Shown piece after piece: positions 34,017-43,958 of a stretch of 64,000 nt of DNA. The stretch's first letter is position 1; every line of letters begins with the position of its first letter. The position numbers were made by a program, and so were the translations under genes. Under the pieces are notes generated by a model, which searched no databases, was not told the origin of the DNA, and was given only the letters and a program-made list of their open reading frames with translations. Source of the stretch: Symsagittifera roscoffensis (taxonomy: Eukaryota; Xenacoelomorpha; Acoela; Convolutidae). The stretch is taken from contig NC_087070.1 of the NCBI RefSeq assembly GCF_963678635.1, forward strand, positions 13,176,539 through 13,240,538, written 5' to 3'.

Positions 34017-34915
34017 ATGAATAAAATAATTTCTACCTACGACTGAGTTTTTATTTCGCTAGTTGGACCGAGTGGATCTGGAAAAGTGCATCTCATTTTT
34101 GAATGGTTTAAAGTTGGTACATCTCAACCAAAATTTGACACAACTTTTTGATTTTATCAACGTTATCAACCTCTTTATGGACAAATTCAAAAAAAACCTA
34201 AATTTATCCAAGGAGTTCTTTGAACTGATTGAAAATCTTCCCAATAATGAAAAAATACATCTTTTAGAGTTTAATGACTCTTGTAAAGAAATTTCAAAAT
34301 CTAAACAGTTTGTAAAAGTTGCTACTGCTGGAAGACACAGGGGGTTGAATACAAAATATATTAAGCATAACTTGTTTCATCCAAGCAAATTGGGAAGAGA
34401 TGTTGAGTTATAAAATAAACAAATAGTCTTGTTCAAGTCACCGAGAGATGTTTTACAAATCAATACATTAAGTCAACAACGAGATCTAGGATCACAATTG
34501 AAAGAGTGGTATCAAGATGCAACATCTACTCCTAATGGTCATTTATTCATTGATTTGACTCCAAAAACAGTTGATTCGCTAAGATATTGTACAAACAGTG
34601 GTTCAGTTCTATCAAAGTTTTATCTACCAGCAGGAACAGAAACAAAACTTTTCGACAATGAGCATACAATACGTCTCTATACTCCCACTATTTCAAAAAA
34701 TTTCCCAAAAACTACAAAAAACAATTCATCCTCCATTGTCCAAAAACTTTCATTCAATTCATCAGCGAATGTCTAATAAACTTGCTACGAGGCGAGCTTA
34801 AGGATCTCCGAAAAGTAGACGTAGTAAATTATCGAAAAAAATATCAGAACTCACACGAAGAAAAATTTCACTGCATAAAAGGAGAACTATTTTAAGCTCG
34901 CCAAATGCTTACAAT
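34017..34915 (+). pseudogene. Polinton genome-packaging ATPase (A32/FtsK-HerA type)
   Basis: ATG 34017 leads to VFISLVGPSGSGKVHLIFEW; GPSGSGK at 34065-34085 is a perfect Walker A. The Walker B region reads HLLEFNDSCKE, with Asn where the family has the first Asp. 34271-34413 and 34429-34776 continue (ATAGRHRGLNTKYIKHN, LFKSPRDVLQINTLSQQ, WYQDATSTPNGHLFIDLTP). An in-frame TGA at codon 10, another after FDTTF and a TAA at about 34411 break it. A basic tail (34770-34915) may be the natural C-terminus or a tiny separate gene. In intact elements the protein drives DNA into capsids. Confidence 0.8.
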
Positions 34916-34960
34916 TAATATCTGTTATCACTCCTTTTGTCATTAAACGATTGACGTATT

Positions 34961-35372
34961 ATGGATCAGTTTGTTGAAATTTCTTACTCATTTTTTCAAA
35001 GACATAGTAAGATTCCAAAAAACTACAAAATTGGAACAAAAGCAAGAAAAAGAGGAGATTGTACCAAAATATTGTGATTCTATTTACAGTGCTGTAAAGG
35101 CAAAATTGAAAACGAGTAACAATAAGCACCTTATTAATTTAATTTATAATTCTTCTAGAATTAGACTAAGTCAGTCAGAAAATATCATATTAAATAATCG
35201 AGACACAAAAGAATCAATTGTAGACTTCGTGTGTGCACTAAAGCGAAAAAATACCAATTTTTTCGATATTTACCTTACAATTTTGGAAGCAACTCAAATT
35301 CGACCTAAATTTGTTATCAACAAGAAATACAAGGCGAAAGCCAGAGGAACTTGGACCCCTTTCAAAATCTGA
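34961..35372 (+). pseudogene. ORF-U, conserved Polinton ORF of unknown function
   Basis: ATG 34961 begins a frame that soon stops. The long run from 34971 (133 codons) is lysine-rich (EQKQEKEEIVPKYCDSIYSAV, NNRDTKESIVDFVCALK, ATQIRPKFVINKKYKAK). The matching sequence exists twice on the minus strand of Polinton C (about 40700-40270 and 41580-41150). The end overlaps the start of the integrase frame by 60 bp. No domain recognised. Confidence 0.5.
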
Positions 35373-36262
35373 AAAGGTAAGTCTGAACAGATTGTATTCT
35401 AGGGGTAGAGCTGCACACGGTTCTATGCGAAACTTGGGTGAAGCAAGCGTACTGTCAAAAAAGAAAGTAGAACAATTTTTAAAAACCAAGACATCGTATA
35501 CATGGGGTCCCCCAATCAGACCTTTCCGAAGGCTTCAAGTTTTTTCAAAAATTATTAATGAAATTTGGTGTAAAGATTTGGCATTTGTGGACAAACTAGC
35601 GAGTCAAAACAAGGGAGTCAAATTTTTATTGGTTGCTGTTGATGTTTTTTCGCGATTTGTCAGAGATCAAACAATGAAAACTAAATATGCCAAAGACACT
35701 TTGCAAGCTTTTAAAAAATGATATCTCGAAAAAACACTCAAAAAAGCTTTGGGTTGATAAAGGACTAGAATAAGGGGGAACTTTCAAAAAATTTTGCAAG
35801 AAAAAAAAACATTGAAGTTTACTCGACAATGAGTGAAACAAAAGCTGCATTTGCAGAGAGAGCCATTCAATAATTAGAGCACTTTATTTACCGCTACATA
35901 GAAGATAATGGTGAAAAGTTCATTCACAAGTTGCCGCAATTCGTGTCTACAATGAATTGTCGCATCAATAGATCTATTGGGAAATCACCTAGTGATGTCA
36001 AGAATACTGATTTCCTCTCAATTCTGTACAATAAACCTCTAAGATGATATAGGAAACTAAAACTCAAAGTTGGAGACAGAGTGAGAATTTCAAAGAATGA
36101 TATTCCGTTCCGAAAAGGTTACAAACCACAATTTACAAATAAAATTTTTTGAACTTCGCAATATCTACTAAAAAGCCTCCTACATACATCATTAAAGATA
36201 TCGACAAAGAAGAAATTCTGCGAAAATTTTACGAAAAAGAGCTGAGAAAATGTTCAGATTAA
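35311..36262 (+). pseudogene. Polinton retroviral-type (DDE) integrase
   Basis: The N-terminal part has TRRKPEELGPLSKSEK. The first catalytic Asp lies in EIWCKDLAFVD (about 35560-35595), the second in KLWVDKG (about 35741-35760) and the Glu in ETKAAFAERAIQ (about 35834-35870). The C-terminal part has KVGDRVRISKNDIPFRKGY and KKPPTYIIKDIDKEEILRKFYEKEL, ending at TAA 36260. The open run ends at 35721 and the rest is in other frames with several stops, so the enzyme is dead although its D, D and E are all present. It normally inserts the element. ORF-U lies upstream, penton downstream. Confidence 0.85.
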
Positions 36263-36305
36263 AGGTAAATCATTTTTTAAACTAAATTTCTATCAATCAG
36301 TTGTC

Positions 36306-37133
36306 ATGAAATCTTTTACTATTGAGTTAGTTTCCAACGCTTCTGTTAAATTGTTATCCGAGTAACAGTCTTAATTCTTTTACAAAATTTCTACCCAAAC
36401 AAATACATTTAAAAAGAGAATGGGAGGTTGCTATTTCAGAAATATCATACCCCTCTTTGTACCAAAATGTTACTGAGGGAAAATTTACATTCGTAGATGG
36501 TAGAGAAGGTTCTGAGGAGAAAAGAAAGTTTGTACCAATGCATATTGAGCCAGGATTGTATCCAAGTTTTGTTGATATAGTTGTAGCCATGAACAAGAAC
36601 ATTCGAGAACGTCTAGTTGCTCAAGCATTTGAATATAACGGAATCTTTTTATCAGTAGATAAAATTACTCAAAAGGTTGCCGTTCATTTACCTGAGAATC
36701 AATCGGTGTTTATTATTCAAAGTTCTGAATCGAGTCACATTTTGGTTGTGATTAAGAGCAAAACCAAACAGTTGTTATAATGAAAGGAAAAGGATCACAT
36801 TATCCTCAGTACTCCAACGACACTATATAAATACACTCTTTGATGATTCATAGTGATATTATGGAATATAATATAGTCGGTGATACAAAAACTCCATTAT
36901 TGCGTTGTATTCCATTCATGTCCAAAGTAAAAAGGGGATATATAATTTCTACAGGACAGTACATGAATTATCAGTCTTTTACAAATTTACAATTTAAAAA
37001 ACTATTAAAAAATTCTTTCCATAGTATCAAGATAAAACTAAGAGATAGTACCGGTGAAAAAATTCCTTTCAAGTCCGTTGGAATTACTCGAGTTGTTCTC
37101 TTGTTCCGCAAGATTTCGAATAACCCTTTTTGA
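36306..37133 (+). pseudogene. Polinton penton (minor capsid)-like protein
   Basis: ATG 36306 gives MKSFTIELVSNASVK, then stops. The frame resumes as 36457-36780 (NVTEGKFTFVDGREGSEEKRK, AQAFEYNGIFLSVDKITQKVA, NQSVFIIQSSESSHI) and 36840-37133 (YNIVGDTKTPLLRCIPF, STGQYMNYQSFTNLQFKKL, VGITRVVLLFRKISNNPF). The total is about 275 codons, suiting a single jelly-roll minor capsid protein; that fold is inferred from size and position between integrase and core. Three breaks are visible. Its last 85 bp are the 5' border of the 731-bp repeat units. Confidence 0.55.
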
Positions 37134-37150
37134 TTTAAACTTCATACGAA

Positions 37151-37513
37151 ATGATTGCTCAAATTTCAGCTGAATTCCCTATTTTTCGAGGACATCCAAG
37201 ACGAGGTTGAAGAGGTTTTGGGGCTCTCGCACAAACTCTAGGGAGAACTGCGATCCCCTTTATTAAAAAATATATAGTTGCGAAAACAATTGGGGCAGAT
37301 TTGTTTGAAACTGCTGCTCCAGAAATTGGGGAAGTTGTTAGTGGACGTCAAAAACTCAAAACATTTGCAAAAGATATGGGAACAAAAACAGTTTGGAAAC
37401 AATTGGGAGGTGGAAAAATAAATACCAATGTAGAACAGGTGGAACCAGATCCATTTCTCGAAAAAGTAGATCAAAAAACAGTCGCTCTCGCAAAGAATTT
37501 TTTGACAATATAA
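37151..37513 (+). pseudogene. Polinton core-like protein, copy 1 of 3
   Basis: ATG 37151 gives MIAQISAEFPIFRGHPRRG and then an in-frame TGA. The frame continues RGFGALAQTLGRTAIPFIKKY and FETAAPEIGEVVSGRQKLKTFAKDMGTKTVWKQLGGGK to TAA 37511. After GGGK this frame is acidic, while the neighbouring frame gives an Arg/Ser-rich end (SISRKSRSKNSRSRK). A basic tail is what one expects of a DNA-condensing core protein, so a frameshift at the A-run is likely. Both faults are shared by all three copies. Role inferred from composition and gene order. Confidence 0.5.
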
Positions 37514-37514
37514 A

Positions 37515-37790
37515 ATGAGTCTAAAACAAAGTAATTTTTGGTACGGGGCTTTTATAAATTCTTCGATGGAGAATTTTGATAGAGTCCCCGTTTTGGAAAC
37601 AAATTTGTCATCTTACACACAAGAAGTATTCCCCAGCAATTTTGAGTTTGAAACGGATCGTAATCTCTACTTGGATATGCGTGATACCCATCTTATTTTA
37701 AATCTTCGATTATTCAAAGGAAGATTGTTTGATGCTTTCAAAAAAGAAAAAGCAGAACATAAAGCAAAATCGGAGGAAGTACCGGTGAAA
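37515..37790 (+). pseudogene. major capsid N-terminus, copy 1 of 3
   Basis: ATG 37515, one base after the core stop, gives MSLKQSNFWYGAFINSSMEN and continues as a clean frame of about 90 codons (VLETNLSSYTQEVFPSNFEF, LYLDMRDTHLILNLRLFKG) to KSEE. It then fuses to the penton 3' end at the repeat joint. It is a truncated capsid gene created by the duplication. Confidence 0.6.
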
Positions 37791-37881
37791 AAATTCTTTT
37801 CAAGTCCGTTGGAATTACTCGAGTTGTTCTCTTGTTCCGGAAGATTTCGAATAACCCTTTTTGATTTAAATTTCATACGAA

Positions 37882-38244
37882 ATGATTGCTCAAATTTCAG
37901 CTGAATTCCCTATTTTTTGAGGACATCCAAGACGAGGTTGAAGAGGTTTTGGGGCTCTCGCAAACACTCTAAGGAGAACTGCGATCCCCTTTATTAAAAA
38001 ATATATAGTTGCGAAAACAATTGGGGCAGATTTGTTTGAAACTGCTGCTCCAGAAATTGGGGAAGTTGTTAGTGGACGTCAAAAACTCAAAACATTTGCA
38101 AAAGATATGGGAACAAAAACAGTTTGGAAACAATTGGGAGGTGGAAACATAAATACCAATGTAGAACAGGTGGAACCAGATCCATTACTCGAAAAAGTAG
38201 ATCAAAAAACAGTCGCTCTCGCAATGAAATTTTTGACAATATAA
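37882..38244 (+). pseudogene. Polinton core-like protein, copy 2 of 3
   Basis: Same as copy 1 with the same internal TGA and shifted tail, plus an extra stop early on (TATTTTTTGAGG in place of TATTTTTCGAGG). It ends at 38244. It differs from copy 1 at only a few bases, so the duplication is recent relative to the decay of the element. Confidence 0.5.
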
Positions 38245-38245
38245 A

Positions 38246-38521
38246 ATGAGTCTAAAACAAAGTAATTTTCGGTACGGGCTTTTATAAATTCTTCGATGGA
38301 GAATTTTGATAGAGTCCCCGTTTTGGAAACAAATTTGTCATCTTACACACAAGAAGTATTCCCCAGCAATTTTGAATTTGAAACGGATCGTAATCTCTAC
38401 TCGGATATGCGTGATACCCATCTTATTTTAAAGCTTCGATTATTCAAAGGAAGGTTGTTTGATGCTTTCAAAAAAGAAAAAGCAGAACATAAAGCAACAT
38501 CGGAGGAAGAACCGGTGAAAA
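38246..38521 (+). pseudogene. major capsid N-terminus, copy 2 of 3
   Basis: ATG 38246 opens MSLKQSNF as in copy 1, but one G is missing after GGTACGGG, shifting the frame; the clean run begins again at 38296 (MENFDRVPVLETNLSSYTQE). It is cut at the joint to the next penton 3' end near 38511. Confidence 0.6.
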
Positions 38522-38611
38522 AATTCCTTTCAAGTCCGTTGGAATTACTCGAGTTGTTCTCTTGTTCCGCAAGATTTCGAATAACCCTTTTTGATTTAAA
38601 ATTCATACGAA

Positions 38612-38974
38612 ATGATTGCTCAAATTTCAGCTGAATTCCCTATTTTTCGAGGACATCCAAGACGAGGTTGAAGAGTTTTTGGGGCTCTCGCAAAAACTCT
38701 AGGGAGAACTGCGATCCCCTTTATTAAAAAATATATAGTTGCGAAAACAATTGGGGCAGATTTGTTTGAAACTGCTGCTCCAGAAATTGGGGAAGTTGTT
38801 AGTGGACGTCAAAAACTCAAAACATTTGCAAAAGATATGGGAACAAAAACAGTTTGGAAACAATTGGGAGGTGGAAAAATAAATTCCAATGTAGAACAGG
38901 TGGAACCAGATCCATTTCTCGAAAAAGTAGATCAAAAAACAGTCGCTCTCGCAAAGAATTTTTTGACAATATAA
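38612..38974 (+). pseudogene. Polinton core-like protein, copy 3 of 3
   Basis: Again the shared internal TGA (GACGAGGTTGAAGAG) and the shared tail shift; ends at 38974. This is the copy that stands in the original place, directly before the longest capsid fragment. Confidence 0.5.
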
Positions 38975-38975
38975 A

Positions 38976-39512
38976 ATGAGTCTAAAACAAAGTAATTTTT
39001 GGTACGGGGCTTTTATAAATTCTTCGATGGAGAATTTTGATAGAGTCCCCGTTTTGGAAACATATTTGTCATCTTACACACAAGAAGTATTCCCCAGCAA
39101 TTTTGAATTTGAAACGGATCGTAATCTCTACTTGGATATGCGTGATACCCATCTTATTTTAAAGCTTCGATTATTCAAAGGAAGATTGTTTGATGCTTTC
39201 AAAAAAGAAAAAGCAGAACATAAAGCAAAATCGGAGGAAGATTCGGATGAGGAACCAGAAACTTACTAAACTTTTACAAACAATCTACTCTGTGAAATTT
39301 ATTTTAACAATACAAAGGCTTACAACGCCAATGGTTCATATCCTCATAAGGCAAAAATATCGAACGATTTCAACTCGTCAGCAGTGAGTAATGAAGGAAC
39401 ACTTGCTTTTCATGGATAGAGTTTTGAAGAATATCCTGATGCATTTGATATGCATTCATTCACTGATTTGGATCGATGGAACTTCAGTTTCAAAAAGGTT
39501 TTACTTTATTCT
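38976..39512 (+). pseudogene. major capsid gene, longest copy in Polinton B, 3' truncated
   Basis: ATG 38976 runs 97 codons to an acidic end (KSEEDSDEEPETY, stop at 39267). Other frames continue with KAYNANGSYPHKAKISNDFNSS and SFEEYPDAFDMHSFTD up to about 39480. At about 39510 the sequence switches to the reverse of the integrase 3' end of Polinton C. Only the first 40% or so of the protein is present; compare 23538-22250 for the rest. Confidence 0.65.
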
Positions 39513-40270
39513 TAAATTTTTCTTAGCTCTTTTTCATGAAGAATTCTCAGAATTCATTTTTTCCTTCAAAATCTTAGAAGTTTTTTTGTAGATATTGTCG
39601 AAATTTCAAAAACTTCATCAATAAGTTGTGGTTTGCATCCCTTTCGAAAAGGAATCTCCTTCTTTGAAATTCTCACTCTCTCTCCAACTTTAAATTTCAG
39701 TTTCTGATTTCCTATGGGAGTAAATCAGTATTCCTACCGTATCCAGGTTATTTTCCAACAAATATGTTGACGCGAAAACCTAAAAGATGTAGCGGTAAAT
39801 TATAAACTTTAATGATTGGATGGCTCTCTCTGCAAATGCAGTTTTTGTTTCATTCCTTGATTCAATGTCTTTCTCCTTGCAAATTTTTTTGAAATTTTCC
39901 CCCATATTCTGTTCTTTTATCAACCCAAAACTTTTCGGGAGTGCTTTTTTGAGAAATATTTTTTTGAAAGCTTGCGAAATGTGTTTGGCATAATTTGTTT
40001 TCATTGTTTGAATTGCGAAACTACGAAAAAACATCAACGGCAACCAATAACTATTTGACTCGCTAATTTGACTCGCTAGTTTGTCCATTAAAACCAAACC
40101 CATACACCAAATTTCATTGATAAAACTTGAAAAATCTCGAAGTGTTCGGTAACGTCTGATTGGAATTTTTGTATACGATGTTTTGGTTTGTAAAAATGGT
40201 TCCATTTTCTTTTCTCACAAACGGCTTGCTTTACTCAGTATGCAGCTCTACCCTAGAAAACAATCTTTTC
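39513..40270 (-). pseudogene. Polinton C integrase (DDE), 5' broken
   Basis: The run 40205-39780 reads TKTSYTKIPIRRYRTLRDF, EIWCMGLVLMDKLAS, QTMKTNYAKHISQAFKK and ETKTAFAERAIQSLKF. The first catalytic Asp (EIWCKD in Polinton B) is Gly here, while the Glu of the AERA block is kept. The C-terminal part continues in other frames to 39513 (KEGDSFSKGM region). The gene is inactive. Its end meets the capsid gene of B at the B/C joint. Confidence 0.8.
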
Positions 40271-40700
40271 AGACTTATCTTTTCAGATTTTGAAGCAATC
40301 TGAATTCCTTTGTCTTTTGCTTTGGCATTCTTGTTGATAACAACATTAGGTGGAATTTGAGTTGCTTCCAAAATGATAAAGTAATTACCTGGAAAGTCAT
40401 AATTTTTTTGCTTTAGTGCCTACAAACATTCTACAATAGATTATTTTGCGTCTCGATTATCTAATATGATATTTTTTGACTGAACTAGTTTAATTCTAGG
40501 AGAATTCAAAGTTAAAGAAGCTTATTATTACTCGTTTTCAACATCGCATTTACAGATAATAGAATCACATTATTTTGGTACAATCTCCTCTTTTCTGGCT
40601 TTTGTCCAAATTTTGTTGTTTTTTGGAAGCTTACTATGTGTTTGAAAAAATGAGTAAGAAATTTCAACAAACTGATCCATACTTTGTCAATGATTCAATG
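40270..40700 (-). pseudogene. ORF-U of Polinton C, copy 1
   Basis: Minus-strand homologue of 34961-35372, just upstream of the integrase as in Polinton B. Conserved pieces include the segment opposite 40661-40700 (LLKFLTHFFKH) and the lysine-rich middle. Broken by stops. Confidence 0.5.
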
Positions 40701-40849
40701 ACAAAAAGAGTGATAAGATTTTTTAATTCTAAGCCTTTTGGCGGGGCTCAAAATAGTTCTCCTTTTATGCAGTGATGTTCTTCTTCGTGTGGGTCCTAAT
40801 ATGTCTAATCGATATTTTACTACGCCTCATAGCAAATTTACTAGACATT

Positions 40850-41215
40850 CGCTGAAGAACTGGATGAAACTTTTGGATAATGGAGAATGAATTGTTTTTG
40901 AAGTTCTGGGAAAATGTTTGAAATCTTGAGCGTATAGAGACGTAATGTATGCTCACTGTCTAAAAACCTTGTTTCAGTTCCTGCTGGTAAAAATTTGTTT
41001 TAATGGAATTGAACTGCTGTCTCTGCAATATCTTAGCGAATCAACTGTTTTTAGAGTTAAATCAATGAGTAACTGACCATAAAGAATAGATGTTGCATCT
41101 TGATACCACTTTTTTAATTGTGATCGTTGTTGTTAAACTAATGTATTGGTTTGTAAAACACCTCTCGGTGACTTGAACAAGACTATATGTGTGTTTTGTA
41201 ACTGAACCTCTCTTC
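40850..41215 (-). pseudogene. ATPase 3' half, duplicate fragment (Polinton C)
   Basis: Homologous to 41730-42100 on the same strand: the end of the packaging ATPase (LFKSPRG, WYQDATS), without any nucleotide-binding motif. Produced by the 881-bp duplication. Confidence 0.7.
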
Positions 41216-41590
41216 CCATAACAACATTAGGTGGAATTTGAGTTGCTTCCAAAATGATAAATTAATTACAGGGAAAGTCATTATTTTTTCGCTTTAGTGC
41301 ACACAAAGAGTCTACAATAGATTATTTCGCGTCTCGTCTATCTAATATGATGTTTTCTGACTGAAATAGTTTAATTCTAGGAGAATTCAAAGTTAAAAAA
41401 GCTTAATATTGCTCGTTTTCAACATCGCATTTACAGATAATATACTAACAATATTTTGGTACAAACTCCTCTTTTTCTTGCTTTTGTTCCAATTTTGTTG
41501 TTTTTTGGAAGCTGACTATGTGTTTGAAAAAATGAGTAAAAAATTTCAACAAACTGATCCATACTTTGTCAATGATTCGATGACAAAAAG
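41150..41590 (-). pseudogene. ORF-U of Polinton C, copy 2
   Basis: Second copy created by the 881-bp duplication; it ends at the joint with the partial ATPase at about 41215. Same content as copy 1, also broken. Confidence 0.5.
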
Positions 41591-41722
41591 AGTGATAAGA
41601 TTTTTAAATTCTAAGCCTTTTGGCGGGGCTCAAAATAGTTCTCCTTTTATGCAGTGATGTTCTTCTTCGTGTGGGCCCTAATATGTCTCATCGATATTTT
41701 ACTACGCCTCATAGCAAATTTA

Positions 41723-42332
41723 CTAGACATTCGCTGAAGAACTGGATGAAACTTTTTGGATAATGGAGAATGAATTGTTTTTGAAGTTCTGGGAAAATGT
41801 TTGAAATCTTGAGCGTATAGAGACGTAATGTATGCTCACTGTCCAAAAACCTTGTTTCAGTTCCTGCTGGTAAAAATTTGTTTTAATGGAATTGAACTGC
41901 TGTCTCTGCAATATCTTAGCGAATCAACTGTTTTTAGAGTTAAATCCATGAGTAACTGACCATAAAGAGTAGATGTTGCATCTTGATACCACTCTTTCAA
42001 TTGTGATCCTAAGCGTTGTTGTTGAACTAATGTATTGGTTTGTAAAACACCTCTCGGTGACTTGAACAAGACTCTATGTGTGTTTTGTAATTCAACATCT
42101 CTTCCCAATTTTCTTCACAAGAGTCATCAAAGATGAGCAGGTAATTTGTTCCATTATTGGGTAGGCTTGCAATCAGTTCATAGTCATTTCCTTGGATAAA
42201 TTTAAAGTTTTTTTTTGCAATTTTCGATGAAGAGTCTGAAAAATGCTGATTGAAAAAAATTGTCGAATTTTTGTTGAAATGTACCAATTTTAACCAATCA
42301 AAGTTTTCCAGGTCTACTCAGCCCACCTAGAG
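41723..42332 (-). pseudogene. Polinton C packaging ATPase, main copy
   Basis: At the 5' end (about 42280-42330) the Walker A site reads GLSRPGK where Polinton B has GPSGSGK. 42287-42027 keeps YLLIFDDSCEE, a good Walker B, and 42108-41857 reads RDVELQNTHRVLFKSPRGV, QQRLGSQLKEWYQDATSTL and LLMDLTLKTVDSLRYC. A deletion near 42110 (SCEENWEEMLNYKTH) removes about 30 codons compared with B. Dead by several criteria. Confidence 0.75.
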
Positions 42333-42371
42333 AAACAAAAACTCATTCTTTACTAGAATGAGTTTTTGTTT
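42333..42371. repeat. perfect 16-bp inverted repeat
   Basis: Arms 42333-42348 (AAACAAAAACTCATTC) and 42356-42371 are exact reverse complements around a 7-nt loop. The right arm lies outward of the ATPase start; the Polinton B counterpart (34050-34060) has only one arm, so it was made by a small inverted duplication. Confidence 0.85.
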
Positions 42372-42374
42372 GCG

Positions 42375-42860
42375 GAGAAGGTCAAATAAAACAAACCGAC
42401 TGTACTTGATAAATTTGCTACCCAAACTGTTGTTTCTTCACATTTAGTGGTAACATTATTCGAACGATTGCATATGCTAGTATCAAAACTTTGACAAAAA
42501 TTAGCAAGGAAAAACTAAAAGAGATCTATAACACGTACATTTAAAAAACTTCCTGGATTTTCGTTCAAGATTCTCCTCATCAAAAACAAAATTTCCCAAA
42601 ATTAATGGTTGTCGCATTCATCAACCATCTCCAGTTCGGAATGAAAAAATTGCTAATGATTTTTATTGAAAATTGAAACACACCAGATAATACAAAAAGA
42701 TTTAATTGATTTAGAATTTATTCAAACAACATCGAGTCTATGTTCCCTATGCAAATACTTTTCTTTCTGCACAATGAAGAGTGTTGCATGACAAAATGGG
42801 TAGTTGCTAGACCTCAAATCATATCTGCTCAAAACATTGATAATTGAAGATTGACAGGGA
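42375..42860 (-). pseudogene. 3' end of the large unknown Polinton gene (copy C) and spacer
   Basis: On the minus strand this aligns with 33580-34015 of Polinton B: the final codons (SNYPFCHATLHCAERK region, about 42830-42740) and the non-coding spacer before the ATPase. The rest of that gene and the PC4-like gene are absent, because a deletion joins this piece to ORF-Z at about 42850. Confidence 0.5.
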
Positions 42861-42869
42861 ATAGATGTA

Positions 42870-43240
42870 GATGACTCACCCTACATTCTGAATAGGGTAT
42901 TTCACCCTGTATGGCATAATTAGTAGCGTTGATCGAAATCTGGAGGCGCTACCACTTCTATCAGCAATTCAATGTAGATACAAAATCTTTTTCAACTAAC
43001 CATCGGTCATAGCATCTCCTATGTGTCAATCATTTGCCAGCTGTTAATCGGAGTGCAAGGCAAAATCTCTTTTTTATCTCTATCTCAGAAATGTACTATG
43101 AAAAATTCATTGTTACTCAAGACTACTGTGTGTCTAAACTTTCACCCCTCATTCTGCTCATTGGACTATTGCAAGTTTTGCGTATTTTTGTTTGGATCAT
43201 CTCTCAATTAAGTTTTGTAAACATAAGTTAAAAATCATTT
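42870..43240 (+). pseudogene. ORF-Z region of Polinton C
   Basis: Homologous to 31260-31640 (minus). Open runs 43023-43211 and 43034-43231 (FISISEMYYEKFIVTQDYCVS, LILLIGLLQVLRIFVWIIS) overlap in different frames; the second has a hydrophobic stretch that could span a membrane. Followed by ORF-Y in the same direction. Function unknown. Confidence 0.35.
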
Positions 43241-43299
43241 CACTCACCAAATTGCTGACCGTATTTATACTATCTACAAATAAAGATTTTATTAAAATG

Positions 43300-43612
43300 T
43301 TATATCATCAAGAAGTGAAGTTTTCAGTGAATTGAATCGAGCAGTCGAACAAAACTTGAAATGTAGAATACCCGAAAAATTACTCAGTGTTGCCAAAAAA
43401 TGCCTGCTGTGAAAAAAAATCAAATGATATTATCTCAGCTCTGTCCAGAACTTGCGTCAACCCAGATTCTTCAATCACTGCTTTTTGAAAGGATTCGAGA
43501 AGATCGAAACTCAAAGTATGAGTCTGATTGGTTAAAAATTGTTGAATGTTTCATCGATGCTTTCATTGGTATATTACTAATTGATTATTTGTTCATAAAA
43601 ATATTGTTATAA
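43300..43612 (+). pseudogene. ORF-Y of Polinton C
   Basis: Plus-strand counterpart of 31241-30906. The first part (EVFSELNRAVEQNLKCRIPEK, from about 43318) and the later run 43400-43612 (ERIREDRNSKYESDWLKIVECFIDAF) lie in different frames, so one frameshift separates them. Conservation with Polinton B, despite decay in both, shows it was a real gene. Confidence 0.5.
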
Positions 43613-43958
43613 TAAAGTCTGTTTCAATTAAAATATTTTTTCAACGAACAACAATATGTAATTCATAACACTTTTTTAAAAATCTATTTAGAATTTTTTT
43701 GTAAGAAACGAAATTTAATTTTATTTTTTTAACAAGTTTGCAACAAATAATTTAAATTTTTTTACAGGATCCAAAAAATTTTGATGTTTATAGCAAATGT
43801 GGGAAAATGATAATGATTTTTTTTGTGAAAAATGAAGGTTTGTATGTGTTGCAGTATAAAATGATTTTTTAACCCTTGTAAAAAAAATGGATATCTCTTG
43901 AAAATCAAAAATACTAAAAGAAAAAAATACTAAGCCAAGACAAAAACTGTTTTACTTA

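Larger units (their letters stand above)
37051..39241 (+). repeat. tandem triplication of a 731-bp unit
   Basis: CCGGTGAAAAAATTC occurs at 37051, 37782 and 38512 (offsets 731 and 730). Each unit holds the last 85 bp of penton, a whole core gene and the first 90 or so codons of the capsid gene. Units are nearly identical. The joint fuses capsid codons ...KSEE to penton ...TGEKIPF. Confidence 0.9.
25090..39512 (+). mobile_element. Polinton B, nearly complete but decayed
   Basis: It starts with a terminal repeat (25105-25610). Polymerase B follows on the minus strand. Across a divergent promoter come plus-strand genes (small ORF, ORF-X, PC4-like, unknown, ATPase, ORF-U, integrase, penton, three core genes, capsid N-terminus), with ORF-Y and ORF-Z on the minus strand. 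The capsid gene stops at about 39510, where it joins the integrase end of Polinton C, so the right terminal repeat and protease are missing. The gene set is typical of Polintons/Mavericks. All large genes carry stops or frameshifts. Confidence 0.85.
40340..42101 (-). repeat. 881-bp tandem duplication in Polinton C
   Basis: ACAACATTAGGTGG occurs at about 40340 and 41221. Each unit includes most of ORF-U, the small spacer and the 3' half of the ATPase gene. The joint at about 41215 fuses the ATPase (GAACCTCTCTTCCCA) to ORF-U. The copies are about 95% alike by eye. Confidence 0.85.
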
